Numbered from the stretch's first letter, positions 54,044 through 63,172 are shown. The stretch is DNA of 64,000 nucleotides from Actinokineospora globicatena (GCF_024171945.1 NZ_JAMTCR010000003.1:982211-1046210), one strand, 5' to 3'. A program made the numbers and translations. Notes: generated by a model not told the origin, from the sequence alone.

Positions 54044-54679
54044 TCAGGCGACGGGGGCGGTGTAGCCCGAGACGGTGCCACTGGGCTTGCCGAGCGGGAG
54101 CTCGTGGACCCGGTCGGTCTTCGGGCCGCTGTTGCCGGATATCACGGTGATCTTGCCGCCGCTCACCTTGGTGACGATCCCGACGTGCGATGCCCAGGTG
54201 CCGTTGGCGTTGAGGTTGTAGACGACGGCGTCACCCGGCTTGACGCCGGTGGTGCTGGAGCCGCTGTTCCAGGTGCGGTGCGCCTTGCCGTAGGAGTAGA
54301 GGCTGGCGGCCGCGGGGGTGATGCCCGAGACGTTCACCCCCGCCTCCTTCCACACGAACTCCAGGAAGTCCGCGCACCACGCCTCGGCGCGCCACCCGTT
54401 GGCGCACTTGGTGCCGCTGCCGATCTTGCCGCTGTAGTAGTTGCAGTTGGTGCCCACCTCCTTGTTGTGGCTGGTGGCCGCCAGTTCCCGCTGGGCGATC
54501 TTGACGATCTTCTCGCGCAGCGCCGCCGCCTGGAGCTGCTCGGCGGAGGCCACCTCGGTGGTGGTGTGCACCCCGATCCGGGTGCCCGGGTTCGGTGACG
54601 CCTCGGCGGCACCGATCACGCCGACGCCGATCGAGGCCACGGTGGCCGCGACAACCAGCACACGTGTGACTAGGGACAT
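54044..54679 (-). CDS. Secreted CHAP-domain amidase/peptidase
   Basis: 211 aa from ATG at 54679 with AAGGAG upstream. Signal peptide about 1-28. The CHAP domain spans about 60-205: Cys102 in EAWCADFLEFVW, His165 in WASHVGIV, and GKITVISGNSG. CHAP enzymes cut peptidoglycan amide bonds. Cys79 and Cys92 may form a disulphide. A SARP-NB-ARC gene ends 127 bases upstream on the same strand; box B stands between, 61 bases before the ATG. Confidence 0.87.
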   Translation of the reverse strand: MSLVTRVLVVAATVASIGVGVIGAAEASPNPGTRIGVHTTTEVASAEQLQAAALREKIVKIAQRELAATSHNKEVGTNCNYYSGKIGSGTKCANGWRAEAWCADFLEFVWKEAGVNVSGITPAAASLYSYGKAHRTWNSGSSTTGVKPGDAVVYNLNANGTWASHVGIVTKVSGGKITVISGNSGPKTDRVHELPLGKPSGTVSGYTAPVA

Positions 54680-54740
54680 GACTCGCTCTCCTTCGCTCGA
54701 GTGAGCGGTTGTTCCCAACCGCACGAACAGCTTCTCCGAG

Positions 54741-54760
54741 CGTTCTTGGACAAACCTTGG
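54741..54760 (-). promoter_or_regulatory. SARP-type direct-repeat box B
   Basis: Minus strand CCAAGGT-TTGT-CCAAGAA-CG, heptamers at 11-bp pitch, fully intergenic, 61 bases before the CHAP gene. Best-formed member of the set and the reference for the others. Confidence 0.65.
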
Positions 54761-54806
54761 GAGCGTCGTGGATCCCCGCCAACGTCCACAGTGGATATCG
54801 CAGGGC

Positions 54807-57791
54807 CTACCCGTCGAGTGAGCGCGCCTCGCGGAACGCGGCCTGGGCCGCCCGCGGGTCCACCGCGAGATAGGCCTGCCCCAGGCTGGTCAACGCGGCC
54901 ACCTGGAAAGATCGCCACCCCCGCGTACGCCACAGCGCCACGGACTCTTCCAGGTACGGCACGGCCGCCACCGGATTGCCCCCAGCCAGCTCGATATCAC
55001 CGAGCAGGGTCAACGCCTCGGCCACGTGGTGGGTCATCCGGTGCGCGCGGCTGAGCGCGACCGCCGACTCCGCCGCGTCCCTCGCCCCCGGATCCGACCG
55101 CCGCAGGCGCAACCGGGCGACCGCGAGCAGCGTGAGCACCTCGGTGTAGTCATCACCGTGCCGCCGGGAGATCGCCAGGGACTCGGACAGCAACCGGGCG
55201 CTGGCGTCGAGTTCGCCGAGTTCGCGGTAGCCGATGCCGCAGAACTGCAGCGCGGTGGCCTCGGCACGGGGGTTGCCCAGCTCGCGCGCAGCGGTCAGGG
55301 CGGCCTCGGCATGGGTGATCGCCTCGGGCAGGGCTCGCCGGTCGAAGCAGGCCACCGCCAACGCCAGCAGGGCACGCACCTGGCCACCCCGGTGCCCGGT
55401 CCCCCGCGCCAGCTCCAACGCCCGGTGTGCGAGCTCCTCGGCCTCGGCGTGCGACCCAGTCGCGGCGAGCGCCCACGTGCACATCACCGCGGCATCGGCC
55501 ATGCCCGGCTCGTGACCGAGAGCGGTGAACAACTCGAGCAGCCCGAACGCCTCATCGCGCGCCCTGGTCATGGCGTCCACGTCCCGCCCGTCGGTGATCC
55601 AGGTGGTGACGTCGGCGAGGCCCCGGCGCATCACCGCCTCCCCGAGCCGGTTGCCGGTGCGGACGCACAGGTCCAGCACCTGGGTCTCCAGGTCCGCCCA
55701 GTCGGTGTACATACCGCGCAGGTCGAAGTACTTCTCCAGGGCACCGGCCAGGTCGAACGCGAGTTCGTCGAGGTCGAGCGCGCACGCCTGCCGCACGGCG
55801 GCCACCAGCGCACCCCGCTCGGCGTCGAACCACGCGGTGGGCTCGCCGGAGGTCTGGGCAGGCAACTGGTCGTCCACCGGGCGCGTGGCGGTACCGGAGA
55901 TCGGCGCGTAGCAGGGGCCGGGCACGTGCGGGGCCATCCGCTCGGCCAGTGCCAGCCACCCGCCCAGGCCACGGGCCAGGGTCGCCGTCCGGTCCGCCGC
56001 GCTGTCCTCGGCCAGTGACCGCTCGACCGCGAACAACCGCACCAGGTCGTGGAACCGGTACCGGTACTGGCCAGCCGGGTCGACCCGTGAGAGGCCCAGC
56101 AGTTGGGCGTCGACCAGGGCCTCAGCGCACTCGGTCGCCTCGGCCAGCGAGCACTCGAGCGCCGTGGCGGCCAGCCAGGCCGGGAAGTCCGGGGCGTGGA
56201 AGAGGCCGAGCAGCCGGAACAGGCGCCTGCGGCGGCCGTCGAGCTCGCGGTAGCTGAGCTCCAACGACGCCCGGACCGCGAGGTCGCCGGTGGCCAGTTG
56301 GTCGAGCCGTCGCCGCTCGTCGGCGAGCAGGTCCGCCAGGTGCGCCAGCCGCCACGTCGGTCGAGCGGCCAGCCGAGCGCCCGCGACCCGCACCGCCAAG
56401 GGCAGCGAGCCGCAGCGCCGCACGATCCGAGTAGCGGCCTCGGCTTCCTCGTCGACCCTCGCCTCCCCGACGATGCCCGCCAGCAGCCGCACCGCGTCGG
56501 TCCGGTCGAACGCGCCCAGCTCGACCCGGCGCGCCCCCGCGATCCCGCTGAGCGGATCTCGGCTGGTCACCAGGGCGGGACTGCCCGATCCCGGCAACAG
56601 CGGGCGCACTTGCTCGGCGCTGACCGCGTTGTCCAGCAGCACCAACACCTTCCGATCGCGCAGCAACGCCCGATAGGCCTCGGCCCGCTCGACCTCCTCG
56701 ACCGGGACCGCCCGCGCGGGCATGCCAAGGGCACGCAAGAACCGGGCAAGCACGTCGGTGGCGGGCACGGGCTGCTCGTCGGCGCCGCGCAAGGTCGCGG
56801 AGAGGCACCCTTCCGGGAAGCTGTCCGCCATCAGGTGCGCGACGTGCAGTGCGAGCGCGGTCTTGCCCACCCCGCCCATGCCGACGACGACGGTGACCGG
56901 GGTGGCGCCTGCCAGCAACGCGCGCAAGTCCGCTACCTGCGTGGCGCGTCCGGTGAAGTCGGGTACGTCCGGTGGCAGCATCGCCGGTGGACGCGCGGAC
57001 GCGGGCGGCGGACTCGTGCGCTCGCCTGGTCGACGTGGGGCGAGGTCCGGGTCGCCGCGCAGGACGCGCGCGTGCAGGTGGACCAACTCCGGTCCTGGGT
57101 CCACCCCCAGCTCGTCGGCCAACCGGGCCCTGGTGCGGGTGAAGCAGGCGAGCGCGGCGGCTGTCTGGCCCTGGAGGTAGAGGGCGAGCATCAGCTGCCC
57201 GGCCACCCGCTCGTCGAGGGGCTCGGCGGCAGCGCGGTCGGCGAGTTCGGGCACCAGCTCGGCATGCCTGCCCTGCGCCAGCCGGGCGTCGACCAGGTCG
57301 GCCGCGGCGGCGTGCCGTTCGCGCAGCAGCGACTCGCGCAGCGCGTTGAACCACGGGCTGTCGATCGTGCCGAACGGTTCGCCGTGCCACAGCTCCAGCG
57401 CCTCGGCGAGCAGGTCGGCCTTGGCGTCACTACGGGCCAGGGCGATCAGGTGCCGGAACCGGTGCAGGTCCACGGAGTCCGGTTCGACCTCGGCGGTGTA
57501 CCCGCTGGAGCCGCGCTCGATCCGGGCACCGGTGTCGGCGAGGCTCTGCCGCAGCCGCGAGACGTAGCTGTACAGCGTGGTGGTCGCGCTGTGCGGTGCC
57601 TGCTCCCCCCACACCCGGCACACCAGGTGCTCCACCGGGACAGGTTTGCCCGCGTCCACGAGCAGCGCGGCGAGCACCCGCACCTGGCGCGCGTGCCCCA
57701 GTCGCACCGGACCCCGCGGCCCCCATGCCCGAACCGGTCCCAGGAGGCCGAAGGTGACCGGCGCCCACCTGGGGTTTCCAGGTTTGTTCAA
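54807..57791 (-). CDS. SARP activator with NB-ARC and TPR domains
   Basis: 994 aa from TTG at 57791 (GGGGG about 5 bases upstream; no other start precedes the DNA-binding domain). Winged helix 12-98, BTAD 105-250, NB-ARC 275-560 with GMGGVGKT at 304-311, TPR-like repeats about 680-990. Located between the CHAP gene (downstream, same strand) and the phospholipase gene (divergent), both carrying the SARP-type box. The start codon itself lies in box C, suggesting autoregulation. Confidence 0.9.
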   Translation of the reverse strand: MNKPGNPRWAPVTFGLLGPVRAWGPRGPVRLGHARQVRVLAALLVDAGKPVPVEHLVCRVWGEQAPHSATTTLYSYVSRLRQSLADTGARIERGSSGYTAEVEPDSVDLHRFRHLIALARSDAKADLLAEALELWHGEPFGTIDSPWFNALRESLLRERHAAAADLVDARLAQGRHAELVPELADRAAAEPLDERVAGQLMLALYLQGQTAAALACFTRTRARLADELGVDPGPELVHLHARVLRGDPDLAPRRPGERTSPPPASARPPAMLPPDVPDFTGRATQVADLRALLAGATPVTVVVGMGGVGKTALALHVAHLMADSFPEGCLSATLRGADEQPVPATDVLARFLRALGMPARAVPVEEVERAEAYRALLRDRKVLVLLDNAVSAEQVRPLLPGSGSPALVTSRDPLSGIAGARRVELGAFDRTDAVRLLAGIVGEARVDEEAEAATRIVRRCGSLPLAVRVAGARLAARPTWRLAHLADLLADERRRLDQLATGDLAVRASLELSYRELDGRRRRLFRLLGLFHAPDFPAWLAATALECSLAEATECAEALVDAQLLGLSRVDPAGQYRYRFHDLVRLFAVERSLAEDSAADRTATLARGLGGWLALAERMAPHVPGPCYAPISGTATRPVDDQLPAQTSGEPTAWFDAERGALVAAVRQACALDLDELAFDLAGALEKYFDLRGMYTDWADLETQVLDLCVRTGNRLGEAVMRRGLADVTTWITDGRDVDAMTRARDEAFGLLELFTALGHEPGMADAAVMCTWALAATGSHAEAEELAHRALELARGTGHRGGQVRALLALAVACFDRRALPEAITHAEAALTAARELGNPRAEATALQFCGIGYRELGELDASARLLSESLAISRRHGDDYTEVLTLLAVARLRLRRSDPGARDAAESAVALSRAHRMTHHVAEALTLLGDIELAGGNPVAAVPYLEESVALWRTRGWRSFQVAALTSLGQAYLAVDPRAAQAAFREARSLDG

Positions 57792-57796
57792 GGTTC
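57777..57796 (+). promoter_or_regulatory. SARP-type direct-repeat box C
   Basis: Plus strand TCCAGGT-TTGT-TCAAGGT, heptamers at 11-bp pitch, 60 bases before the TTG of the phospholipase gene, the same distance as box B from its gene. It overlaps the start codon of the opposing SARP gene. Confidence 0.6.
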
Positions 57797-57856
57797 CCCC
57801 ACACCGCGGCGCGCAGTCTCGTCCCCGACGGGCACCGGCCCGGGGGGAGGATCACC

Positions 57857-59896
57857 TTGCTGCCGCACGAGAAAGTGACACTGCTGGACACACCGAGCCG
57901 CTCCGGCCCACCCGCGCCGTGCCTGCCCAGGACCTGGATCGGCGTGCTGGTTCTTGTGCTGCTCGGCGCGCTGGTCTTCGCACTGCCCGCCGACGAACGG
58001 GTAGCGCACGCGGCGGACCAGTTCCGCGCCGAGTTGCCGTTGCTGGACGACACCGACGTCAACAGCTCGTTCGACGGCGCCGACCCGGGTGGCCCGTACC
58101 TCAAGGCCGGGACCGAGACCGACGGTGAACGCGCCCGCACGTACTTGCGGTTCGACACCCGCGGGCTGCGCGCACCGCTCAAAGCGGAACTGCGGATCAC
58201 CAACGTCGACGCCCCCGGCTGCGGACCTGCCGTCGGCGCGGGCATCCAGGTGCGCCGGGTCACCGGTTTCTGGACCGCCGCGAGCCAGACCTGGACGCCG
58301 CAGCCGGACGGCACGACCGAGGACGCCGCGTCGAGCACCGAGGGGTCGCAGCAGGGTACGTGCGGCAGCGGCGTGATGACGTGGGACGTCACCGCGATCG
58401 TGGCGAGGTGGGCGACCGGGACTCCGAACCACGGCCTCGTCCTGCGCTCCCCCACCGAGACCGCGACCGCGAACCACCGGGTGTTCACCTCGTCGGAACA
58501 CGAGGACGGCACGCGCCCGACCCTGACGATCACCACAGACACCCCGGTGGTCCCCGGCGAGGGCGACGACCCCGCGGACCCGGGTCCGTCGCCGAGCGAC
58601 GCGTGGCCGGGGCACGCCGAGCCGGACACCGGGGTGTGGATCACCGGCGGTACCGACACCACCGAGGCGGGCCTGATCACCACCCGCAGCCACGCGGCGG
58701 GACAGCGGATCGACCAGACCCGGCGCAACGAGGCCGTGCTCGGTCCGCGATGGCGCCTCGAGCCCCTCGGTGGCTCGCTCGGCGACCGGCTCAAGGACTT
58801 CAGCGCCAACGGGTACCTGCAACTGGCCCGCAGCACGGGGACGGCGTCCACACGTTTCGTCGCCGACCCGGCCAGCCCTGGCACCTTCAAGGCCGAGGAC
58901 GGCTCCATGGTGGTCCGTGGGCCTAGCGGAACCTTTCGGGAGAAGACCGCGACCGACCCGCCGACCGAACGGGTGTGGGCGCTGGTCAACGGTGAACTCC
59001 TGGTCACCGCTACCGGAACGGCTCAGGTGGGGATGAGCGCGGTCGGGTACGACGCCCAGGGCCGGTACGCGGTGCTCACCGCGCCCTGCGGGTGTGAGTC
59101 GCTGACCTTCGGCTACGCGACGACGACCACCGCGACAGCGAGCCGGTTCGGTGACGTGGCGGGCCAACTCGCCAGGATCACCCACGACCCAGCGGGCGAC
59201 GCGCCACCGGTCGTCGTCAGCGAGTACGCCTACGACCAGGCCAAACGGCTGCGCGAGGTGCGCGACCTGCGTCAGGTGGACGGCAACGGGATCCTCACCA
59301 GTACCTACGGCTACGACAGCACGGGCAACCTCACGACGTTGTCCACACCCGTAGACGGCACGTGGGCCCTTACCTACGCGGCAGCGGGCAAGCTCGCCTC
59401 CGCCGCGCGCCCACCGGCCGTCTCGGCACTCCCGAGCCAGTGCAAGTACGCCTCGCAGTACCTGTGGGGCACCGACGGGTGTTGGGTGGGCCCGGTCCCG
59501 ATGGCGTACGGCGGCAAGAAACTCCAACCGTCGTGGAAGCGGACACCCGGTCGCAAGGCGGTCGTGGGAGTCAACGACGACCACTGCACGACGTCGCCGG
59601 ACCAGCCCCGCGGTTTCGACTTCCGCGCCGCCTGCGACATGCACGATTACGGCTACGGGATCATCTACCTGAAGACCCGCCAGTGGGACCGGTCCAGGAA
59701 GGGCGCGGTCGACGCCGTCTTCTTCACCACGCTGCGCGACTACACGTGCAACGCCTACCCCGTGCTCGCCCGCAACCCGAGCGCGCCGTACGGGATGTGG
59801 ACGCCGCGCGCGACGTGCCGGGAGTTCGCGTTGTCCTACTACGCGGCGGTCTCGGCAACCGGAGGCCTGTCGATGAAGTACTGGTACCAGTACTGA
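57857..59896 (+). CDS. Secreted DNRLRE/Rhs-like protein with C-terminal phospholipase A2 domain
   Basis: 679 aa from TTG at 57857 with GGGGGGAGG 6 bases upstream. Long-n-region signal peptide (hydrophobic 28-50). DNRLRE-type domain about 55-235 (TYLRFDTRGLRAPLKAELRI, VTAIVARWATGTPNHGLVL), a region about 270-560 with Rhs/YD-like repeats (YAYDQAKRLREV, YGYDSTGNLTTL), and at about 575-679 a prokaryotic PLA2: GFDFRAACDMHDYGY with the His596-Asp597 catalytic pair and paired cysteines. Modular delivery part plus lipid-cleaving toxin tip. Unlike large Rhs toxins there is no full shell, and no immunity gene adjoins it. Confidence 0.8.
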   Translation: MLPHEKVTLLDTPSRSGPPAPCLPRTWIGVLVLVLLGALVFALPADERVAHAADQFRAELPLLDDTDVNSSFDGADPGGPYLKAGTETDGERARTYLRFDTRGLRAPLKAELRITNVDAPGCGPAVGAGIQVRRVTGFWTAASQTWTPQPDGTTEDAASSTEGSQQGTCGSGVMTWDVTAIVARWATGTPNHGLVLRSPTETATANHRVFTSSEHEDGTRPTLTITTDTPVVPGEGDDPADPGPSPSDAWPGHAEPDTGVWITGGTDTTEAGLITTRSHAAGQRIDQTRRNEAVLGPRWRLEPLGGSLGDRLKDFSANGYLQLARSTGTASTRFVADPASPGTFKAEDGSMVVRGPSGTFREKTATDPPTERVWALVNGELLVTATGTAQVGMSAVGYDAQGRYAVLTAPCGCESLTFGYATTTTATASRFGDVAGQLARITHDPAGDAPPVVVSEYAYDQAKRLREVRDLRQVDGNGILTSTYGYDSTGNLTTLSTPVDGTWALTYAAAGKLASAARPPAVSALPSQCKYASQYLWGTDGCWVGPVPMAYGGKKLQPSWKRTPGRKAVVGVNDDHCTTSPDQPRGFDFRAACDMHDYGYGIIYLKTRQWDRSRKGAVDAVFFTTLRDYTCNAYPVLARNPSAPYGMWTPRATCREFALSYYAAVSATGGLSMKYWYQY

Positions 59897-59975
59897 CCAG
59901 ACCACCATGTCCCCTACGCCCCATCGGTACACGCCCCTCGTCCGTCACGACCAGGATCACCGCTGTGGCTGCGGT

Positions 59976-59995
59976 ACATCTCGGGGAAACCTTGA
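59976..59995 (-). promoter_or_regulatory. SARP-type direct-repeat box E (orphan)
   Basis: Minus strand TCAAGGT-TTCC-CCGAGAT, 11-bp pitch, just beyond the 3' end of the third large SARP gene. It points toward the phospholipase 3' end, and no gene start follows on that strand. A relic, a decoy or the promoter of an unseen RNA. Confidence 0.35.
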
Positions 59996-60015
59996 ATCGC
60001 CAGCGTGCGGCCTGT

Positions 60016-62763
60016 TCACCCCTCGTCGGTGGTCGCCAGCAGGACGGAGATCCGGTTGACGCCGTCCACGCGTCCCTGGGTGTCGTACATCCGGCGGGCC
60101 TCGCGCCACAACGACCGCGCACGGCGCAGATCGCCACCGGCGACGTGGTTGTCGGCCAGGCGTTCCAGGGTGTCGGCGTAGTCGTACATCGACCGCGTGC
60201 GGCCGAACAACGCCAAGGCGCGGCGGTAGTAGTCCCCGGCTCGGATGTGGTCACCTTCCAGGTGCGCGAGGTAGCCGAGACTGTCGAGGACACGGGCCTC
60301 CGCGTCGGCGTCTGCGTGGCGGCTGGCGAGCTCCAAGGCCGCCGCGCAGTGTTCCCGGGCGCGACCGAGGTCACCGACCTTGGCCGCGTACCAGCCCGCT
60401 TGGTTGAGGGCATGGGCTTGACGCATCTCGTTGCCCATCTCGCGCAGGATCGCAAGGGCGCTTTCGGCGTGCGAGAGAGCTCGCGCGTTGTCGCCCATGT
60501 CCTCGTGCACCGGCGCCAAGGCCTGGTGCGCGTTCGCCTGGGCCCGGCCGTTGCCCGACTCCAGGCTCACCTCCAACGCGTGGTCGAGCAACCGCAGGGC
60601 TTGCGCGCGGTTGCCGGTCCGGTTGTGCGCCGCACCGAGGCGCCAGGCCGACAACGCGCGGGCGTCGGCGTCACCGGCCAGCTCGGCCGCCCGCAGGGCC
60701 GCGCTCCAGACCCGCACCTGGTCCTCGCTGTGCACCTGGCGGCGTTGGAAGGTGTCCAGCCCCCACGCCACCCGCCAGACCGGCGCATGGCGGCCGAGGT
60801 CCACAGCCACGGCCTGGATCGCCATCAGGCCTGGGTACTCGGCGCTGAGCCAGGCCAGCGCTTCGTCCTCGTCGGCGAACCGCGTTGTCGAGTGGTTGGC
60901 GCCGAAGGGCAGTTCGTAGGGGTAGAGCACCGCCTCGGCCGCCAGGGCGGTGTCGACGTAGTAGTCCACGAGCCTGTTCAACGGCGCCCGCACGTCGCCG
61001 TGGTCCGCCTGCTCCGCGGCGAATCTGCGGACCAGGTCGTGCATCCGGTAGCGGCCCGGGGCGGGTTGACGAACCAGGTGCGCGGCTTCCGCGGGGCGCA
61101 TGACCGCCCGGACACGCGACGCGGACGCCGCCAGCAGCGCGGCGATCGCGTCCACCCCGATGTCCGGCCCTGGCACCAGACCCAGCAGCGAGCAGGCTTC
61201 GACTGTGGCGACCGGCAGCGCACGCCACGAGGTCGAGAACACCGCGTGCAGACCGGAACTGGACTCGTCGGCGTCCCAGTCGCCGATGCCGTCGGCTTGG
61301 TGCAGTTCCTCGGCCAGCACGCGCAGCGGGAACGCGGGGTGGCTGGTCGCCCGCGCTGCCAGCAGCGCCAACGCGAGCGGAAGACCAGCGCACCAGTCGA
61401 GCAGGTCGGCGACAGCGTCGGGCTCGCCCCGGACCCGGCCGTCGGACATGTGACCCGCGAGCAGGTCGCGCGCTGTGCCGCGGTCGAGCACTTCGAGGGT
61501 CAGCACGGGGACGCCGTGCGAGGCGCTGAGGCCGGTGAGCCGGTTCCTGCTGGTGACCACCACCGAACTCGCGGAACCCCCGGGCAACAGCGGGCGCACG
61601 TGGTCGCTGTCGCGGGCGTTGTCCAACAGCACCAACACCCGCTTCTCGGCCACCACGCTGCGGAACAGGGCGAGCATGCTGTCGGTGTCGGCGGGCAACG
61701 CGGTGGACGGCACACCCATCGCGGCCAGGAAGCGCGACGCCACGGCCGCGGGCGGCACCGGTGTCCCTGTCGGGTCGAAACCCCGGAGGTCCGCGTACAG
61801 CTGGCCGTCGGGGAACGCGCTTGTGTTGCGGTGCGCCCAATGCAGGGCGAGCGTGGTCTTGCCGATGCCGCCGACCCCGACGATCGCCAGTGCGGATGCG
61901 CCGGGCGTCCCGATCAACGCTTTGTCGAGCTGCGCGAGTTCGTTGTGGCGGCCGACGAACAACCGCACCTCGGCCGGGAGTTGCCGGGGAAGCGGCCGCA
62001 CGTCTGCGCTGGGTGACCCGGTGAGTTCTCCAGTGAGGATCTGGCGGTGCAGCTCGCGCAACTCGTGGCCGGGGTCGGCACCGAGTTCCTCGGCGAGCAC
62101 CCGCCGGACGAACTCGAAGCGCTCCAACGCCTCGGCCTGCCGTCCGGCGCGGTAGAGCGCGAGGATCAGCTGGCAGGCGAGCTGCTCGTCGAGCGGGTGC
62201 GCGTCGGCGAGGTCCAGCAGCTCCGCGAGCAGGGTGTCGTGGTGCCCCTCGCGCAGGGCTATGTCATTGCGCCGCAGCAGGGCCGTCCACCGGTCCTGCT
62301 CCGCCACCCGGCGCACCGAGTCCGCCCACGGACCGTCGACGTCGTCGAGCGGGCGGCCGCGCCACAGACCGAGCGCCCGGTGCAACAGGTCCAGCGCTTC
62401 ACGGTCGCCTGCCTGCCGCGAGCGGGCGACCAGGCGCCGGAACAGATACAGGTCAACGGACTCTTCGTCCACCTCCAAGACGTAGCCGCCACCACCGCGC
62501 CGAATCTCCGCACCTACCCCGGCGAGGGCCTGCCGCAGCCGGTGCAGATAGCCGTACAGGGTCCCCCGCGCCCGCGTCGGCGGACGCTCACCCCACACCC
62601 GCTCAATCAGCAGATCGACCGACACCGGCCGGTTCGGCTCCACCAGCAACGCCGCCAGCACACACCGCTGCCGCGCATGACCGACGTCGATCAACGCCGC
62701 ACCGACCTGGACCCGGATGACCCCCAGGACCCCGAAGTTCGGCACCTCGCCCACAACCCACAC
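60016..62763 (-). CDS. SARP activator with NB-ARC and TPR domains
   Basis: 915 aa if started at GTG 62763; GTG 62754 or 62745 and ATG 62790 are alternatives and no Shine-Dalgarno decides. Winged helix about 8-95, BTAD 100-245, NB-ARC about 270-545 with GVGGIGKT at 296-303 and a long TPR region about 650-910 (typical NAHQALAPVHEDMGDNARAL). Divergent from a 24-codon ORF with an excellent ribosome site; box D lies between. Confidence 0.9.
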   Translation of the reverse strand: MWVVGEVPNFGVLGVIRVQVGAALIDVGHARQRCVLAALLVEPNRPVSVDLLIERVWGERPPTRARGTLYGYLHRLRQALAGVGAEIRRGGGGYVLEVDEESVDLYLFRRLVARSRQAGDREALDLLHRALGLWRGRPLDDVDGPWADSVRRVAEQDRWTALLRRNDIALREGHHDTLLAELLDLADAHPLDEQLACQLILALYRAGRQAEALERFEFVRRVLAEELGADPGHELRELHRQILTGELTGSPSADVRPLPRQLPAEVRLFVGRHNELAQLDKALIGTPGASALAIVGVGGIGKTTLALHWAHRNTSAFPDGQLYADLRGFDPTGTPVPPAAVASRFLAAMGVPSTALPADTDSMLALFRSVVAEKRVLVLLDNARDSDHVRPLLPGGSASSVVVTSRNRLTGLSASHGVPVLTLEVLDRGTARDLLAGHMSDGRVRGEPDAVADLLDWCAGLPLALALLAARATSHPAFPLRVLAEELHQADGIGDWDADESSSGLHAVFSTSWRALPVATVEACSLLGLVPGPDIGVDAIAALLAASASRVRAVMRPAEAAHLVRQPAPGRYRMHDLVRRFAAEQADHGDVRAPLNRLVDYYVDTALAAEAVLYPYELPFGANHSTTRFADEDEALAWLSAEYPGLMAIQAVAVDLGRHAPVWRVAWGLDTFQRRQVHSEDQVRVWSAALRAAELAGDADARALSAWRLGAAHNRTGNRAQALRLLDHALEVSLESGNGRAQANAHQALAPVHEDMGDNARALSHAESALAILREMGNEMRQAHALNQAGWYAAKVGDLGRAREHCAAALELASRHADADAEARVLDSLGYLAHLEGDHIRAGDYYRRALALFGRTRSMYDYADTLERLADNHVAGGDLRRARSLWREARRMYDTQGRVDGVNRISVLLATTDEG

Positions 62764-62812
62764 GATCCAGCACCACCGCCAGTGGATCAAGGCCGATTCC
62801 AGCGTTACCTGG

Positions 62813-62832
62813 CCAAGGTTTCCCCAAGCAAC
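62813..62832 (+). promoter_or_regulatory. SARP-type direct-repeat box D
   Basis: Plus strand CCAAGGT-TTCC-CCAAGCA, heptamers at 11-bp pitch, 72 bases before the ATG of the 24-aa ORF, intergenic. 15 of 20 positions equal box B. GATAGT near 62848 could be the -10. Confidence 0.6.
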
Positions 62833-62904
62833 CGATCAAACTACACCCGCGATAGTTCTCCCCTGTACCGCCGAGAGGGCGATACCACCACAAGGGGGAC
62901 CGCA

Positions 62905-62979
62905 ATGCACATCGTTGACCAACAGCAAGAAAGACGCACCACGCCACCCACCGACACCGGCGAGACACCCAAGCCCTGA
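62905..62979 (+). CDS. 24-aa peptide ORF divergent from SARP
   Basis: MHIVDQQQERR followed by TTPPTDTGETPKP. AAGGGGG 6 bases before the ATG is the best ribosome site in the neighbourhood, and a SARP-type box lies upstream, which together argue for translation. Hydrophilic, no signal peptide. A regulatory peptide, a small effector or the start of a truncated gene are possible. A strong hairpin follows at 63104. Confidence 0.5.
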   Translation: MHIVDQQQERRTTPPTDTGETPKP

Positions 62980-63103
62980 CCCAAACTCCCGGACTCGGCC
63001 CTTGTGGGCCGGATGCCACGAGGCCTCGATGATGAGTCGAGCGGTGGTCGGTCGGGCGGCGAACTCAGACAGGACGCTGGACGTGGTCTGCCGCTGGTGG
63101 CCG

Positions 63104-63137
63104 CGTGGGGGCGGTCCGGGTCCGGACCGCCCCCACG
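63104..63137. terminator. Very strong hairpin between convergent genes
   Basis: A 16-bp perfect stem: CGTGGGGGCGGTCCGG (63104-63119) with CCGGACCGCCCCCACG (63122-63137). Placed between the 24-aa ORF and the opposing immunity-like gene. No U-run. Confidence 0.8.
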
Positions 63138-63172
63138 GGCTCAGCGAAGGAGCGGGTGGCCGCTCGTCGGGC

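Noticed and set aside
57788-59932. 714-codon minus-strand frame opposite the phospholipase gene
   Set aside because: No domain recognisable and Arg/Val/Gly-biased composition; the plus strand carries a signal peptide and a PLA2 motif.
59362-62016. 884-codon plus-strand frame opposite the third large SARP
   Set aside because: Shadow of the SARP-NB-ARC-TPR gene; composition is Arg/Gly/His/Gln-rich without motifs.
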